Positions 1-5,501 of a stretch of DNA of 7,660 nucleotides are shown one piece after another; within the stretch, counting starts at the first letter, position 1; each line of letters starts with the position of its first letter. The notes under the pieces are model-generated. The model was not told the origin of the DNA. It made no database searches and worked only from the letters and a program-made list of their open reading frames with translations. Location of the stretch: assembly GCA_945957075.1 (NCBI GenBank), contig CAMFJP010000063.1, positions 1 through 7,660 on the forward strand. Direction: 5' to 3'. This DNA comes from an uncultured Chlamydiae bacterium (GTDB taxonomy: Bacteria; Chlamydiota; Chlamydiia; Chlamydiales; Rhabdochlamydiaceae). The position numbers and the translations under genes were made by a program.

Positions 1-153
1 CTGAGGCGCGTGCTGAGGTTGAGGTTGGGGCTGAGGTTGGGGCGCATAGCGCTGAGGCGCGTGCTGAGGTTGAGGTTGGGGCTGAGGTTGGGGCGCATAG
101 CGCTGAGGCGCGTGCTGAGGTTGAGGTTGGGGCTGAGGTTGGGGCGCATAGCG
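1..153. repeat. Three perfect tandem copies of a 51-bp unit
   Basis: Positions 1-51, 52-102 and 103-153 are identical. The unit is 17 codons, so each copy adds whole residues to the minus-strand Pro/Gln-rich protein. The array reaches the window edge, so the true copy number may be higher; the assembly may have broken or collapsed here. Confidence 0.93.
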
Positions 154-420
154 CTGAGGCTGTCGCTGAGGCGCATAGTACTGCGGCTGAGGCGCATAGT
201 ACTGCGGCTGAGGCGCATAGTACTGTGGCTGTGGGCGCTGTGGGCGCTGTGGGGCATAGTACTGTGGCTGTGGGCGCTGAGGCGCATAGTACTGCGGTTG
301 ATATATGGGAAATGCTGCGGGTGGTGGGCTGTAAGCCTGGAATGGATAGCCTGAAAAAAATGGATACATAAATAAACCGGCGTAATAAATTAAATTATAG
401 TATATTCTACCATAATTCAT
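1..420 (-). CDS. Pro/Gln/Tyr-rich low-complexity repeat protein (3' end missing)
   Basis: The minus strand is open without a stop from the ATG at 420 to the window edge (140 codons). An in-frame TGA lies four codons upstream, so the N-terminus is inside the window and the C-terminus is lost. After a Tyr/Phe-rich start (MYPFFSGYPFQAY from codon 18) comes a Pro/Ala segment, then repeats: about five variants of PQYYAPQ, followed by three identical copies of the 17-residue unit RYAPQPQPQPQPQHAPQ. No folded domain, catalytic motif or clear signal peptide is visible. Synonymous codons differ inside each long unit but not between copies, which points to recent duplication of a coding repeat. Neither ATG 420 nor ATG 369 has a Shine-Dalgarno sequence; if the promoter candidate at 404-433 is real, ATG 369 is the start. 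Function is unknown. Such composition fits a disordered surface, secreted or condensate-forming protein, but that is inference. The plus-strand Leu/Arg frame over the same DNA is its shadow. Confidence 0.72.
   Translation of the reverse strand, partial: MNYGRIYYNLIYYAGLFMYPFFSGYPFQAYSPPPAAFPIYQPQYYAPQRPQPQYYAPQRPQRPQPQYYAPQPQYYAPQPQYYAPQRQPQRYAPQPQPQPQPQHAPQRYAPQPQPQPQPQHAPQRYAPQPQPQPQPQHAPQ
166..300. repeat. Degenerate 21-bp tandem repeat (PQYYAPQ codons)
   Basis: A 21-bp unit beginning ctgaggcgcatagtactgcgg recurs at 166, 187 and 208. It is followed by variants with ctgtgg and ctgtgggcg insertions up to about 300. Every length step is a multiple of three, so the minus-strand reading frame is kept. 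It looks like an older, more diverged array than the 51-bp units beside it. Confidence 0.85.
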
Positions 421-433
421 TAGTAATAGTCAA
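404..433 (-). promoter_or_regulatory. Candidate sigma70/sigma66-type promoter for the PQY-repeat gene
   Basis: On the minus strand TTGACT (433-428) is followed after 18 bp by TAGAAT (409-404); each hexamer matches the consensus at five of six positions. Transcription would begin near 397. That is downstream of ATG 420, so the first usable start would be ATG 369, with a leader of about 28 nt. The region is AT-rich, so chance matches are possible. Confidence 0.4.
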
Positions 434-517
434 TTTCGTTTAGTTTATTGAATGTAAAAATATTATTTTTCGTAATTTTTTTCAACTGATTGATTTTCAA
501 GTTGTTACTTATTGTTA

Positions 518-546
518 TTGTGATTCAACCTCTCTGGTGGTATAAA
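518..546 (+). promoter_or_regulatory. Candidate promoter for ftsW-murG
   Basis: TTGTGA (518-523) and TATAAA (541-546) are separated by 17 bp, matching the sigma70-type consensus at four and five of six positions. Predicted initiation is near 553, giving a leader of about 20 nt that contains the ribosome-binding site. Confidence 0.45.
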
Positions 547-560
547 TTGTCTTTTTTATA

Positions 561-566
561 AGAGGG
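561..566 (+). promoter_or_regulatory. Ribosome-binding site of ftsW
   Basis: AGAGGG lies 7 nt before the ATG at 574, in a purine stretch that continues to the start codon. It supports this start for ftsW. Confidence 0.6.
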
Positions 567-573
567 TAGGGGG

Positions 574-1674
574 ATGGGTAACAGGGCTGCGCAAGCGTTG
601 ATTGTGTGTGTATGTATCTTGTCGGCTATGGGTCTACTTATGGTTTTTGATACGACGGCTGCGGAGGTCTTAGAGCGTCGGATGCCTGTTAGTACGCATT
701 ATGCTTTTTGTAGGCAGCTTGTGTACGTGGGCATTGGACTTGTTGCGGCGTGGGGTGTGTGGAAAATAGGGTATCGCCCTATTGTGGCATCCAGTGGTAT
801 TTTGCTTTTTTTTCTTACACTTCTTTTGATTTTGACGTTTGTGCCAAAGGTGGGTCAACAGATTAATGGGGCTCATAGGTGGATTTCTGTTTTTGGCGTT
901 TCTTTTCAGCCTTCGGAGTTTGTTAAGTATGCGATACCGCTTTATTATGTGCATAAGATGGTGTCCCTTGAGGGGATGGTGTCTTGGCGCTCTTTTGTAA
1001 GGCGTCTTAGTGTGATTGCAATTCCGATGGCGCTGATTTTAATAGAGCCAGATAATGGAACGGTCGCAATTATTTTATTTACTCTTTTGATTTTATTTAT
1101 TTTGACGAAGTTGCCTTGGATGTATTGGGGACTGCCTTTGCTTGTTTTAACGCTTTGTGGGGTGGGGGCTGCGCTACATATGCCGCATGTTGCACATCGC
1201 TTGCAGGCCTATGCACATCCAGAACAAGATATTCGAGGCAAGGGACATCAGCCTTATCAGGCAAAAATTGCGGCGGGCTCTGGTGGTCTTTTGGGTCGTG
1301 GGCTTGCAGAAAGTGTGCAGAAGTTTGATTATTTGCCGGAGGCGCGTAGTGACTATATTGCAGCAATTTATGCGGAGGAGATGGGGTTTTTAGGAATGCT
1401 TGGGTTAATTGTGCTCTATGTTCTTATTGGGGCATCTGGTTTTTGTCTTGCAACCCAAGCGGAGAGTATTGAGGGGTTTTATCTTGCTGCTATTTTCACT
1501 TTTTTGATTTGCTTTCAGGCTTTTTTAAATTTAGGGGTGGTTTCGGGGCTTTTGCCAAGTAAGGGGACGAATTTGCCCTTTTTCAGTCAAGGGGGGTCTT
1601 CTTTTCTTTCGCATGCGATGGGAATTAGTTTTATCTTGAGTGTGGCAAGGAAAAGAGTATGTCTAGGGTCTTGA
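574..1674 (+). CDS. ftsW: FtsW, SEDS-family septal peptidoglycan glycosyltransferase
   Basis: This is an integral inner-membrane protein of 366 residues with many hydrophobic segments, a normal SEDS-family length. Family hallmarks are visible in order: NGAHRWI (98-104) and QPSEFVKY (112-119); PDNGT (159-163); GRGLAESVQKFDYLPEARSD (241-260), where D260 aligns with the aspartate known to be essential for SEDS polymerase activity; AEEMGFLG (267-274); and GVVSGLLPSKGTNLPFFSQGGSS (321-343). The last motif has Gln where most FtsW/RodA have Tyr before GGSS. In the family, FtsW polymerises lipid II into glycan strands at the division septum with its partner transpeptidase FtsI. The choice of FtsW over RodA rests on the PEAxxD loop and on murG following directly. 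The start is supported by a good ribosome-binding site. The 3' end overlaps murG by 16 bp, implying co-transcription. Confidence 0.93.
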   Translation: MGNRAAQALIVCVCILSAMGLLMVFDTTAAEVLERRMPVSTHYAFCRQLVYVGIGLVAAWGVWKIGYRPIVASSGILLFFLTLLLILTFVPKVGQQINGAHRWISVFGVSFQPSEFVKYAIPLYYVHKMVSLEGMVSWRSFVRRLSVIAIPMALILIEPDNGTVAIILFTLLILFILTKLPWMYWGLPLLVLTLCGVGAALHMPHVAHRLQAYAHPEQDIRGKGHQPYQAKIAAGSGGLLGRGLAESVQKFDYLPEARSDYIAAIYAEEMGFLGMLGLIVLYVLIGASGFCLATQAESIEGFYLAAIFTFLICFQAFLNLGVVSGLLPSKGTNLPFFSQGGSSFLSHAMGISFILSVARKRVCLGS

Positions 1675-2699
1675 TTGCAACGGGGGGTACGGGGGGTCAT
1701 CTTTTGCCGGCGCAAGCGGTTGGTGAGGCGCTGCAGGCGATGGGGTCAGAGGTTCTGCTAACAGGGCATGGGTTATTGGAAAATCGCTGTTTTTACAGGA
1801 AACTGCCTTTTCAAGTAATTAGAGCTGCGCCGCTGCGGGCGCGCTATTTTTTTCGCGATTGTGCGGTGTTAGGCTCTGGTCTTGTGCAGGCTCTTTGGTG
1901 TGTGCGCTCGTTTGCGCCTGATCTGGTTGTGGGATTTGGGAGTTTTCACACAGCACCTGTTCTTGCGGCTGCAAAGTTGTGTAGACGGCCTATTGCGCTT
2001 GTGGAATCGAATGCTGTTCCTGGAAGGGTTAATCGGTTTTTTTCTAGGTGGGCAGATCTTGTAGCGCTAAGTATTCCGGATGCTAGTGCGTGCGTGCGTG
2101 GGGCCCCTTGTTTTGTGCGTTTGCCAGAGCGGGCAAAGGAGCGTGTGGGGGCGGCTATTGCGCGGCGGTATTTTGGGCTTGATCCTGAGGCTCTGACGCT
2201 TCTTGTTTTTGGGGGGTCGCTTGGTGCTATGGAGATCAACCGGAATATTGTGGATGCTGTGTGTGCAAGTGGGCTGGAGTTTCAGGTGATTCATCTTACT
2301 GGGAATGAAGAAATGATCCCTTTTGTCCAGGGCTGCTATGCGAAGAGGGGGGTGCGCGCCTGTGTAAAGTCTTTTGAGGACCAGATGTCTTTGGCCTGGG
2401 AGTCGGCGGATTGTGCGCTATGCCGTGCTGGGGGGGGGACGGTTGCAGAGATTGTGGAATTTGCAGTGCCAAGTCTTTTGCTTCCTTACCCTTATGCAAG
2501 CGATGATCACCAGAGGAAAAATGCTGAGTATATTGAGCGTTTGGGTGGGGGGGTGTCTCTTTCAGGACTTGGGGATGTGGCGGCAGAGCTTGCTGTACTT
2601 CCAGGGCGGCTGGCTGGCATGCGGCAGGCACTTATTCGCGCGAAAGAGGATGCGCGATTTCAACCTTTGATTACAGCTCTTGGGTCCCTGCTTTTCTAA
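1659..2699 (+). CDS. murG: MurG, UDP-GlcNAc:lipid I N-acetylglucosaminyltransferase
   Basis: MurG adds GlcNAc to lipid I to make lipid II at the cytoplasmic face of the inner membrane. The product is 346 residues, typical of this GT28/GT-B enzyme. The N-terminal acceptor domain starts with the glycine loop TGGTGGHLLPA (8-18) and includes ESNAVPG (116-122). The C-terminal UDP-GlcNAc domain has FGGSLGA (184-190), CRAGGGTVAEI (255-265) and PYPYASDDHQRKNAE (276-290). The usual HEQN before VPG reads VESN here, a substitution in a well-conserved spot. The start codon lies within the end of ftsW, with AGG eight bases upstream. The gene has several G runs of six or more, including a nine-G run inside the RAGGGT codons. 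Its last 29 bp overlap the tail of the opposite-strand release-factor-like gene. Confidence 0.94.
   Translation: MSRVLIATGGTGGHLLPAQAVGEALQAMGSEVLLTGHGLLENRCFYRKLPFQVIRAAPLRARYFFRDCAVLGSGLVQALWCVRSFAPDLVVGFGSFHTAPVLAAAKLCRRPIALVESNAVPGRVNRFFSRWADLVALSIPDASACVRGAPCFVRLPERAKERVGAAIARRYFGLDPEALTLLVFGGSLGAMEINRNIVDAVCASGLEFQVIHLTGNEEMIPFVQGCYAKRGVRACVKSFEDQMSLAWESADCALCRAGGGTVAEIVEFAVPSLLLPYPYASDDHQRKNAEYIERLGGGVSLSGLGDVAAELAVLPGRLAGMRQALIRAKEDARFQPLITALGSLLF
2430..2438 (+). repeat. Nine-G homopolymer in murG
   Basis: Nine consecutive G encode three glycines of the RAGGGT nucleotide-sugar loop in MurG. Seven G at 2547-2553 and six-G runs at 1682-1687, 1691-1696, 2211-2216 and 2347-2352 are in the same gene. 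Such tracts are prone to slippage and to sequencing or assembly indels; the frame is intact here. Confidence 0.9.
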
Positions 2700-3075
2700 G
2701 GGATTTTGTCCGGGATCTTTGTTTTTTGCCGTGTAGGACTTTTTCTTGCATTTTGCGTGTTCGTCTGCGCTTTTGTCTGCGGATTTTTTCTGCCTTGTGC
2801 TGCTTTTCGGTTTTGATGTGTAAAATGCGGGCTTGTATTTCAGCGCATAAAAGCTTTCTTGCAAGATAGCGGTTTAACTTTTGGGAGCGCTCTTTTTGGC
2901 ATTTGATTTCAATGCCTGTCGGGAGGTGTTTTAAATAGACGCAGGATGAGGTTTTTTGGATATTTTGTCCCCCTCTTCCAGAGGAGAGGACAAACTTTTC
3001 AATGATATCCTCTTCAAAAATGGAAAGAGAGCGCATGCGCTCTTCTAGATCTTTTTCTTTATTTTTGTTTATCAT
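2671..3075 (-). CDS. Peptide chain release factor-like protein (GGQ domain only, ArfB/mtRF-R type)
   Basis: The 134-residue product carries the class-I release factor catalytic domain without the codon-reading domains. The core reads VLSSGRGGQNIQKTSS (29-44), with GGQ at 35-37, then LPTGIEIKCQKERSQKLNR (51-69). The GGQ glutamine is what positions water for peptidyl-tRNA hydrolysis in this family. The C-terminal tail from about 88 is strongly basic (EKIRRQKRRRTRKMQ); in ArfB a basic tail enters the empty mRNA channel of stalled ribosomes. A stalled-ribosome rescue role is therefore likely, by family inference. ATG 3075 has no Shine-Dalgarno sequence. ATG 3036 (codon 14), preceded by GAAGAG, is an alternative that keeps the whole domain. 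The gene is antisense between murG and murC, overlaps murG by 29 bp and starts 27 bp from the murC start on the other strand. Confidence 0.85.
   Translation of the reverse strand: MINKNKEKDLEERMRSLSIFEEDIIEKFVLSSGRGGQNIQKTSSCVYLKHLPTGIEIKCQKERSQKLNRYLARKLLCAEIQARILHIKTEKQHKAEKIRRQKRRRTRKMQEKVLHGKKQRSRTKSLRKAGTQEL
3028..3043. repeat. 16-bp perfect palindrome AGAGCGCATGCGCTCT
   Basis: The sequence is its own reverse complement over 16 bp. It sits at codons 12-17 of the minus-strand release-factor-like gene, about 60 bp before the murC start, and spans the alternative ATG at 3036. It could be an operator or simply chance; only the symmetry is seen directly. Confidence 0.55.
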
Positions 3076-3083
3076 ACCGAATA

Positions 3084-3089
3084 TATAAT
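3084..3089 (+). promoter_or_regulatory. Candidate -10 element for murC
   Basis: A perfect TATAAT lies in the 27-bp gap between the divergent release-factor-like and murC starts. No good -35 hexamer is seen 16-18 bp upstream. Initiation near 3096 would leave a leader of only about 7 nt, so the murC message would be almost leaderless. This fits the lack of a Shine-Dalgarno sequence before ATG 3103. Confidence 0.3.
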
Positions 3090-3102
3090 CTATAGAGCAA
3101 AT

Positions 3103-4401
3103 ATGACACCACCATTTCATTTGATTGGCGTTGGGGGGATTGGGATGAGCGCTTTGGCGCGTATTCTTGTACAAAAAGGGTATGTTGTCTCGGGCAGTGA
3201 TATCAAAGATGCGCTTGTGGTGCGGCAGTTGCAAGAAGAGGGTGTCCGGGTTTTCATAGGCCATAGCGCAGATCAGGTGCCGGACGGAGCCTGTGTTGTC
3301 TATAGTGGGGATGTGCAGGCTGGGAATGTGGAGTGCGGTGCTGCATTAAGCCGGGGCGGAGAGCTTGTGCATAGAGCTGAGATGCTAGCGAGGCTAATGG
3401 AGGGGACTGCTGGGCTTGCGGTTGCGGGCACGCATGGTAAAACAACCACCTCAGCGCTTTTAGCGCATGTGCTTGTGTGCGCAAAGATGGATCCAAGTTT
3501 TGCGATTGGGGGTATTCTTGTCTCTTTGCAGACAAATGCTTGTTTGGGCAGGGGGCGCTACTTTGTCATAGAGGCGGATGAAAGTGATGGCTCTTTTCTA
3601 TCTTATAGGCCTTATGGGGCTATTATTACGAATATTGATACGGATCACATGAATTACTGGGGCTCTTTAGAGAATCTGCGGCTTGGATTTTCGCGTTTTG
3701 CAGAGCAGGTTGCAGGGCCTTTGGTGTTTTGTAAAGATGATGTAGCATCTATGGGGTTTCAAGGATATAGCTATGGTTTTAGCGCACAGGCTGATGCTAG
3801 GGTGACAAAGAATCAAGAGGGGGTATTTACTCTTACTTTTCGTAATGTGTGTTATGAAGATATTACAACTGCGTTGCTTGGGGATCACAATCTACTCAAT
3901 GCTGCGGCTGTGTTTACTCTTTGTCTTCTTCTTGGTATTCCAGAAGAGCGGATTCGAGAGGGGCTTTCTACTTTTCAGGGGGTGAGGCGGCGTCTTGAGA
4001 AAAAAGGGGAGTGGAGGGGGGCTTTGATTTATGATGACTACGGGCATCACCCCACAGAGATTGCAGCAACTTTGCGCGCTGCGCGCTGTATGTTTTCTAA
4101 CAAGCGTTTGATTGTAGCTTTTCAGCCTCATCGCTATACGCGTACATTGGATTGTATGCATCTTTTTAAAGAGGCACTTTCTTTGGCAGATGGCGCTGTC
4201 ATTACAGATATTTATGCTGCTGGAGAAAGCCCGATTGAAGGGGTCACGGGAGAGGCGCTTGCAGCTTTGTGTTCTGTGGATTATGTTCCAAGGGATCTGC
4301 TTGTTGATGTACTGCGCAGAAGACTTGATTCTTGCGACGTGTTAATTACAATGGGAGCTGGCGATATTACCTCTATTGGGGATGTGATGGTTTGTGGGTA
4401 A
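3103..4401 (+). CDS. murC: MurC, UDP-N-acetylmuramate--L-alanine ligase
   Basis: MurC is the cytoplasmic ATP-dependent ligase that adds L-Ala to UDP-MurNAc, the first residue of the peptidoglycan stem peptide. The 432-residue product shows the three Mur-ligase domains. The N-terminal UDP-binding domain has GVGGIGMS (9-16). The central ATPase has AGTHGKTTT (108-116), EADESD (157-162), TNIDTDHMNYWG (176-187) and GDHNLLNAAA (260-269). The C-terminal domain has GVRRRLEKKG (293-302), DDYGHHPTEI (311-320) and FQPHRYTRT (340-348). It ends at MGAGDITSIGDVMV with a complete ligase C-domain and has no attached Ddl, whereas Chlamydia species carry a MurC-Ddl fusion. The ATG is placed right before the nucleotide-binding motif, as in homologues. 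There is no Shine-Dalgarno sequence. The stop codon overlaps the next gene. Confidence 0.95.
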   Translation: MTPPFHLIGVGGIGMSALARILVQKGYVVSGSDIKDALVVRQLQEEGVRVFIGHSADQVPDGACVVYSGDVQAGNVECGAALSRGGELVHRAEMLARLMEGTAGLAVAGTHGKTTTSALLAHVLVCAKMDPSFAIGGILVSLQTNACLGRGRYFVIEADESDGSFLSYRPYGAIITNIDTDHMNYWGSLENLRLGFSRFAEQVAGPLVFCKDDVASMGFQGYSYGFSAQADARVTKNQEGVFTLTFRNVCYEDITTALLGDHNLLNAAAVFTLCLLLGIPEERIREGLSTFQGVRRRLEKKGEWRGALIYDDYGHHPTEIAATLRAARCMFSNKRLIVAFQPHRYTRTLDCMHLFKEALSLADGAVITDIYAAGESPIEGVTGEALAALCSVDYVPRDLLVDVLRRRLDSCDVLITMGAGDITSIGDVMVCG

Positions 4402-5161
4402 TTCTATTTCTTTTTTGCGCGGATTTTTGTGTGTGACTCTCTCTATGCTTGCAACCTCTTGTCTTTTTTTTATAGGCAGAGGGGTCATTTCTTTGTATCA
4501 AACAAAAAAAATAGGGTATCCAGCATCGCGGCTGATTCATGTGACAAATGGTGTGGATTTTCTACCCTCTTTGTATCTTGAGCAACTACTTGGATTTTCT
4601 GTAGATAACCGCTCGATGTTAAAAGATATCGATCTTAAATGGGCCCAAAAACAGCTTCTCTTATCGCCGCTTATTAAAAGGGTGCATATAAAGAAAGTGG
4701 CCCCCTCGACGCTTGCTGTTGAGTATATGCTTCGCCGGCCTATTGCCTATGTTGCTGATTATGAGAATATGGGAATCGATGCAGAGGGATATGTTTTTCC
4801 AATATACCCCTTTATGGCACCGAAAAATCTTCCGGAGGTGTGCATGGGCAAATGGCACTTTACAAGGTGGGATGCGCCTGTTGCTACAGAGGAGTTTTTT
4901 TTAGCGCAGTCGGTGCTAGAGGTGATTGGAAAAGAGCGCGTGCAGACTGTGGATGTATCGCGCGCTTATGAGGGGAGCTATGGCAGGCGTGAGATCGTGG
5001 TGACGTTAAAAGGAAAACACCCTTTGAGGCTGCGCCTAGGAACAAAAAATTATGAGAAAGGGTGGGGATGTTACAAGCAACTGGAGGCTTCGGGGATGCT
5101 TGATGTTTCGGCATCTTCTATTGATTTGCGTATTCCAGATCTTGGTTTTGTAGTTTTGTGA
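4394..5161 (+). CDS. ftsQ: FtsQ/DivIB-like cell division protein
   Basis: The 255-residue product has the FtsQ layout. There is a short cytoplasmic N-terminus, one membrane segment at about 11-33 (FLCVTLSMLATSCLFFIG), and a POTRA-like region from about 45 to 117 (VTNGVDFLPSLYLEQLLG; then LLLSPLIKRVHIKKVAPSTLAVEY and RRPIAYV). A beta domain follows, ending in ASSIDLRIPDLGFVVL, which resembles the closing vDLRfpd strand of FtsQ. In the family, FtsQ bridges early and late divisome proteins in the periplasm. Sequence similarity is weaker than for its neighbours, so the call rests on architecture, the POTRA 'SP-I-RV-I-K--PSTL' pattern and its position after murC. The start is GTG at 4394, overlapping murC by 8 bp; no ATG occurs before codon 18, which would cut into the membrane segment. 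Confidence 0.82.
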   Translation: MGNSISFLRGFLCVTLSMLATSCLFFIGRGVISLYQTKKIGYPASRLIHVTNGVDFLPSLYLEQLLGFSVDNRSMLKDIDLKWAQKQLLLSPLIKRVHIKKVAPSTLAVEYMLRRPIAYVADYENMGIDAEGYVFPIYPFMAPKNLPEVCMGKWHFTRWDAPVATEEFFLAQSVLEVIGKERVQTVDVSRAYEGSYGRREIVVTLKGKHPLRLRLGTKNYEKGWGCYKQLEASGMLDVSASSIDLRIPDLGFVVL

Positions 5162-5244
5162 TTTTGAGTGTCTTTCATCAAAAGTATTTTCATGATAGAC
5201 TGCCCGTGTGCATGGCATGAGTAATAACAAACTATTATTTTTAC

Positions 5245-5248
5245 AAGG
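5245..5248 (+). promoter_or_regulatory. Ribosome-binding site of khpA
   Basis: AAGG is nine bases before the ATG at 5258 and supports that start. The 96-bp gap upstream (5162-5257) has a TATTAT at 5233-5238 that could be a -10, but no convincing -35, so khpA-miaA may have its own promoter or continue from ftsQ. Confidence 0.5.
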
Positions 5249-5257
5249 TTAAACACT

Positions 5258-5488
5258 ATGAAGGAATTTATTGCATATCTCATTAAGAATCTTGTCGAAT
5301 CTCCAGAGGGAGTAGATGTACAAATTGTAGATGGTGAGCTTGGGACTTTGGTTGAGGTACGGGTTTCTCCAAACGATGTGGCAAGGGTTGTGGGAAAACA
5401 GGGGCGTACTGTCAAAGCGCTGCGCACAATTGCTATGATAGTGGGTGCGCGCTTTGGAAGACGTGTGCGTCTAGAAGTAATGCAATAA
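5258..5488 (+). CDS. khpA: KhpA, KH-domain RNA-binding protein
   Basis: This 76-residue protein is a single KH domain, matching KhpA (YlqC) in length and sequence. The N-terminal helix MKEFIAYLIKNLVESPEGV leads into beta strands (VDVQIVDGELGTLVEVRV). The RNA-binding GxxG loop follows as GKQG (46-49) in DVARVVGKQGRTVKALRTI, then the final strand RRVRLEVMQ. In other bacteria KhpA binds many RNAs, often with KhpB, and affects division and envelope functions. Here it lies between ftsQ and miaA, 13 bp before miaA, and not in the rpsP-rimM-trmD cluster where it is common in Firmicutes. Whether its neighbours reflect a link to division is inference. Confidence 0.9.
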   Translation: MKEFIAYLIKNLVESPEGVDVQIVDGELGTLVEVRVSPNDVARVVGKQGRTVKALRTIAMIVGARFGRRVRLEVMQ

Positions 5489-5501
5489 CCGCTGCTTTAT
5501 C

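Larger units (their letters stand above)
421..573. other. AT-rich divergent intergenic region
   Basis: This 153-bp stretch separates the minus-strand repeat gene from ftsW. It holds the -35 of the leftward promoter candidate, the rightward ftsW promoter candidate and the ftsW ribosome-binding site. I see no RNA gene and no strong terminator in it. Confidence 0.7.

Noticed and set aside
1..300. CRISPR array
   Set aside because: The repeats are directly adjacent without unique spacers and have codon-multiple periods (51 and 21 bp), so this is an in-frame coding repeat.
10..354. Plus-strand open frame of Leu/Arg/Gly repeats (LRLRLGLRLGRIAL...)
   Set aside because: It is the complement of the Pro/Gln/Tyr repeats read on the minus strand. 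The minus frame is open to the edge, has a plausible protein composition and starts next to a promoter-like sequence; the plus frame has no ribosome-binding site.
670..954. Minus-strand open frame inside ftsW
   Set aside because: It is a shadow of the ftsW coding strand, with Lys/Asn/His-rich nonsense composition and no ribosome-binding site. The same applies to the antisense frames within murG, murC, ftsQ and miaA.
5192..5224. Ten-codon open frame (MIDCPCAWHE) upstream of khpA as a leader peptide
   Set aside because: There is no ribosome-binding site and no attenuator-like structure or codon run linked to a regulated product; chance is the simplest explanation.
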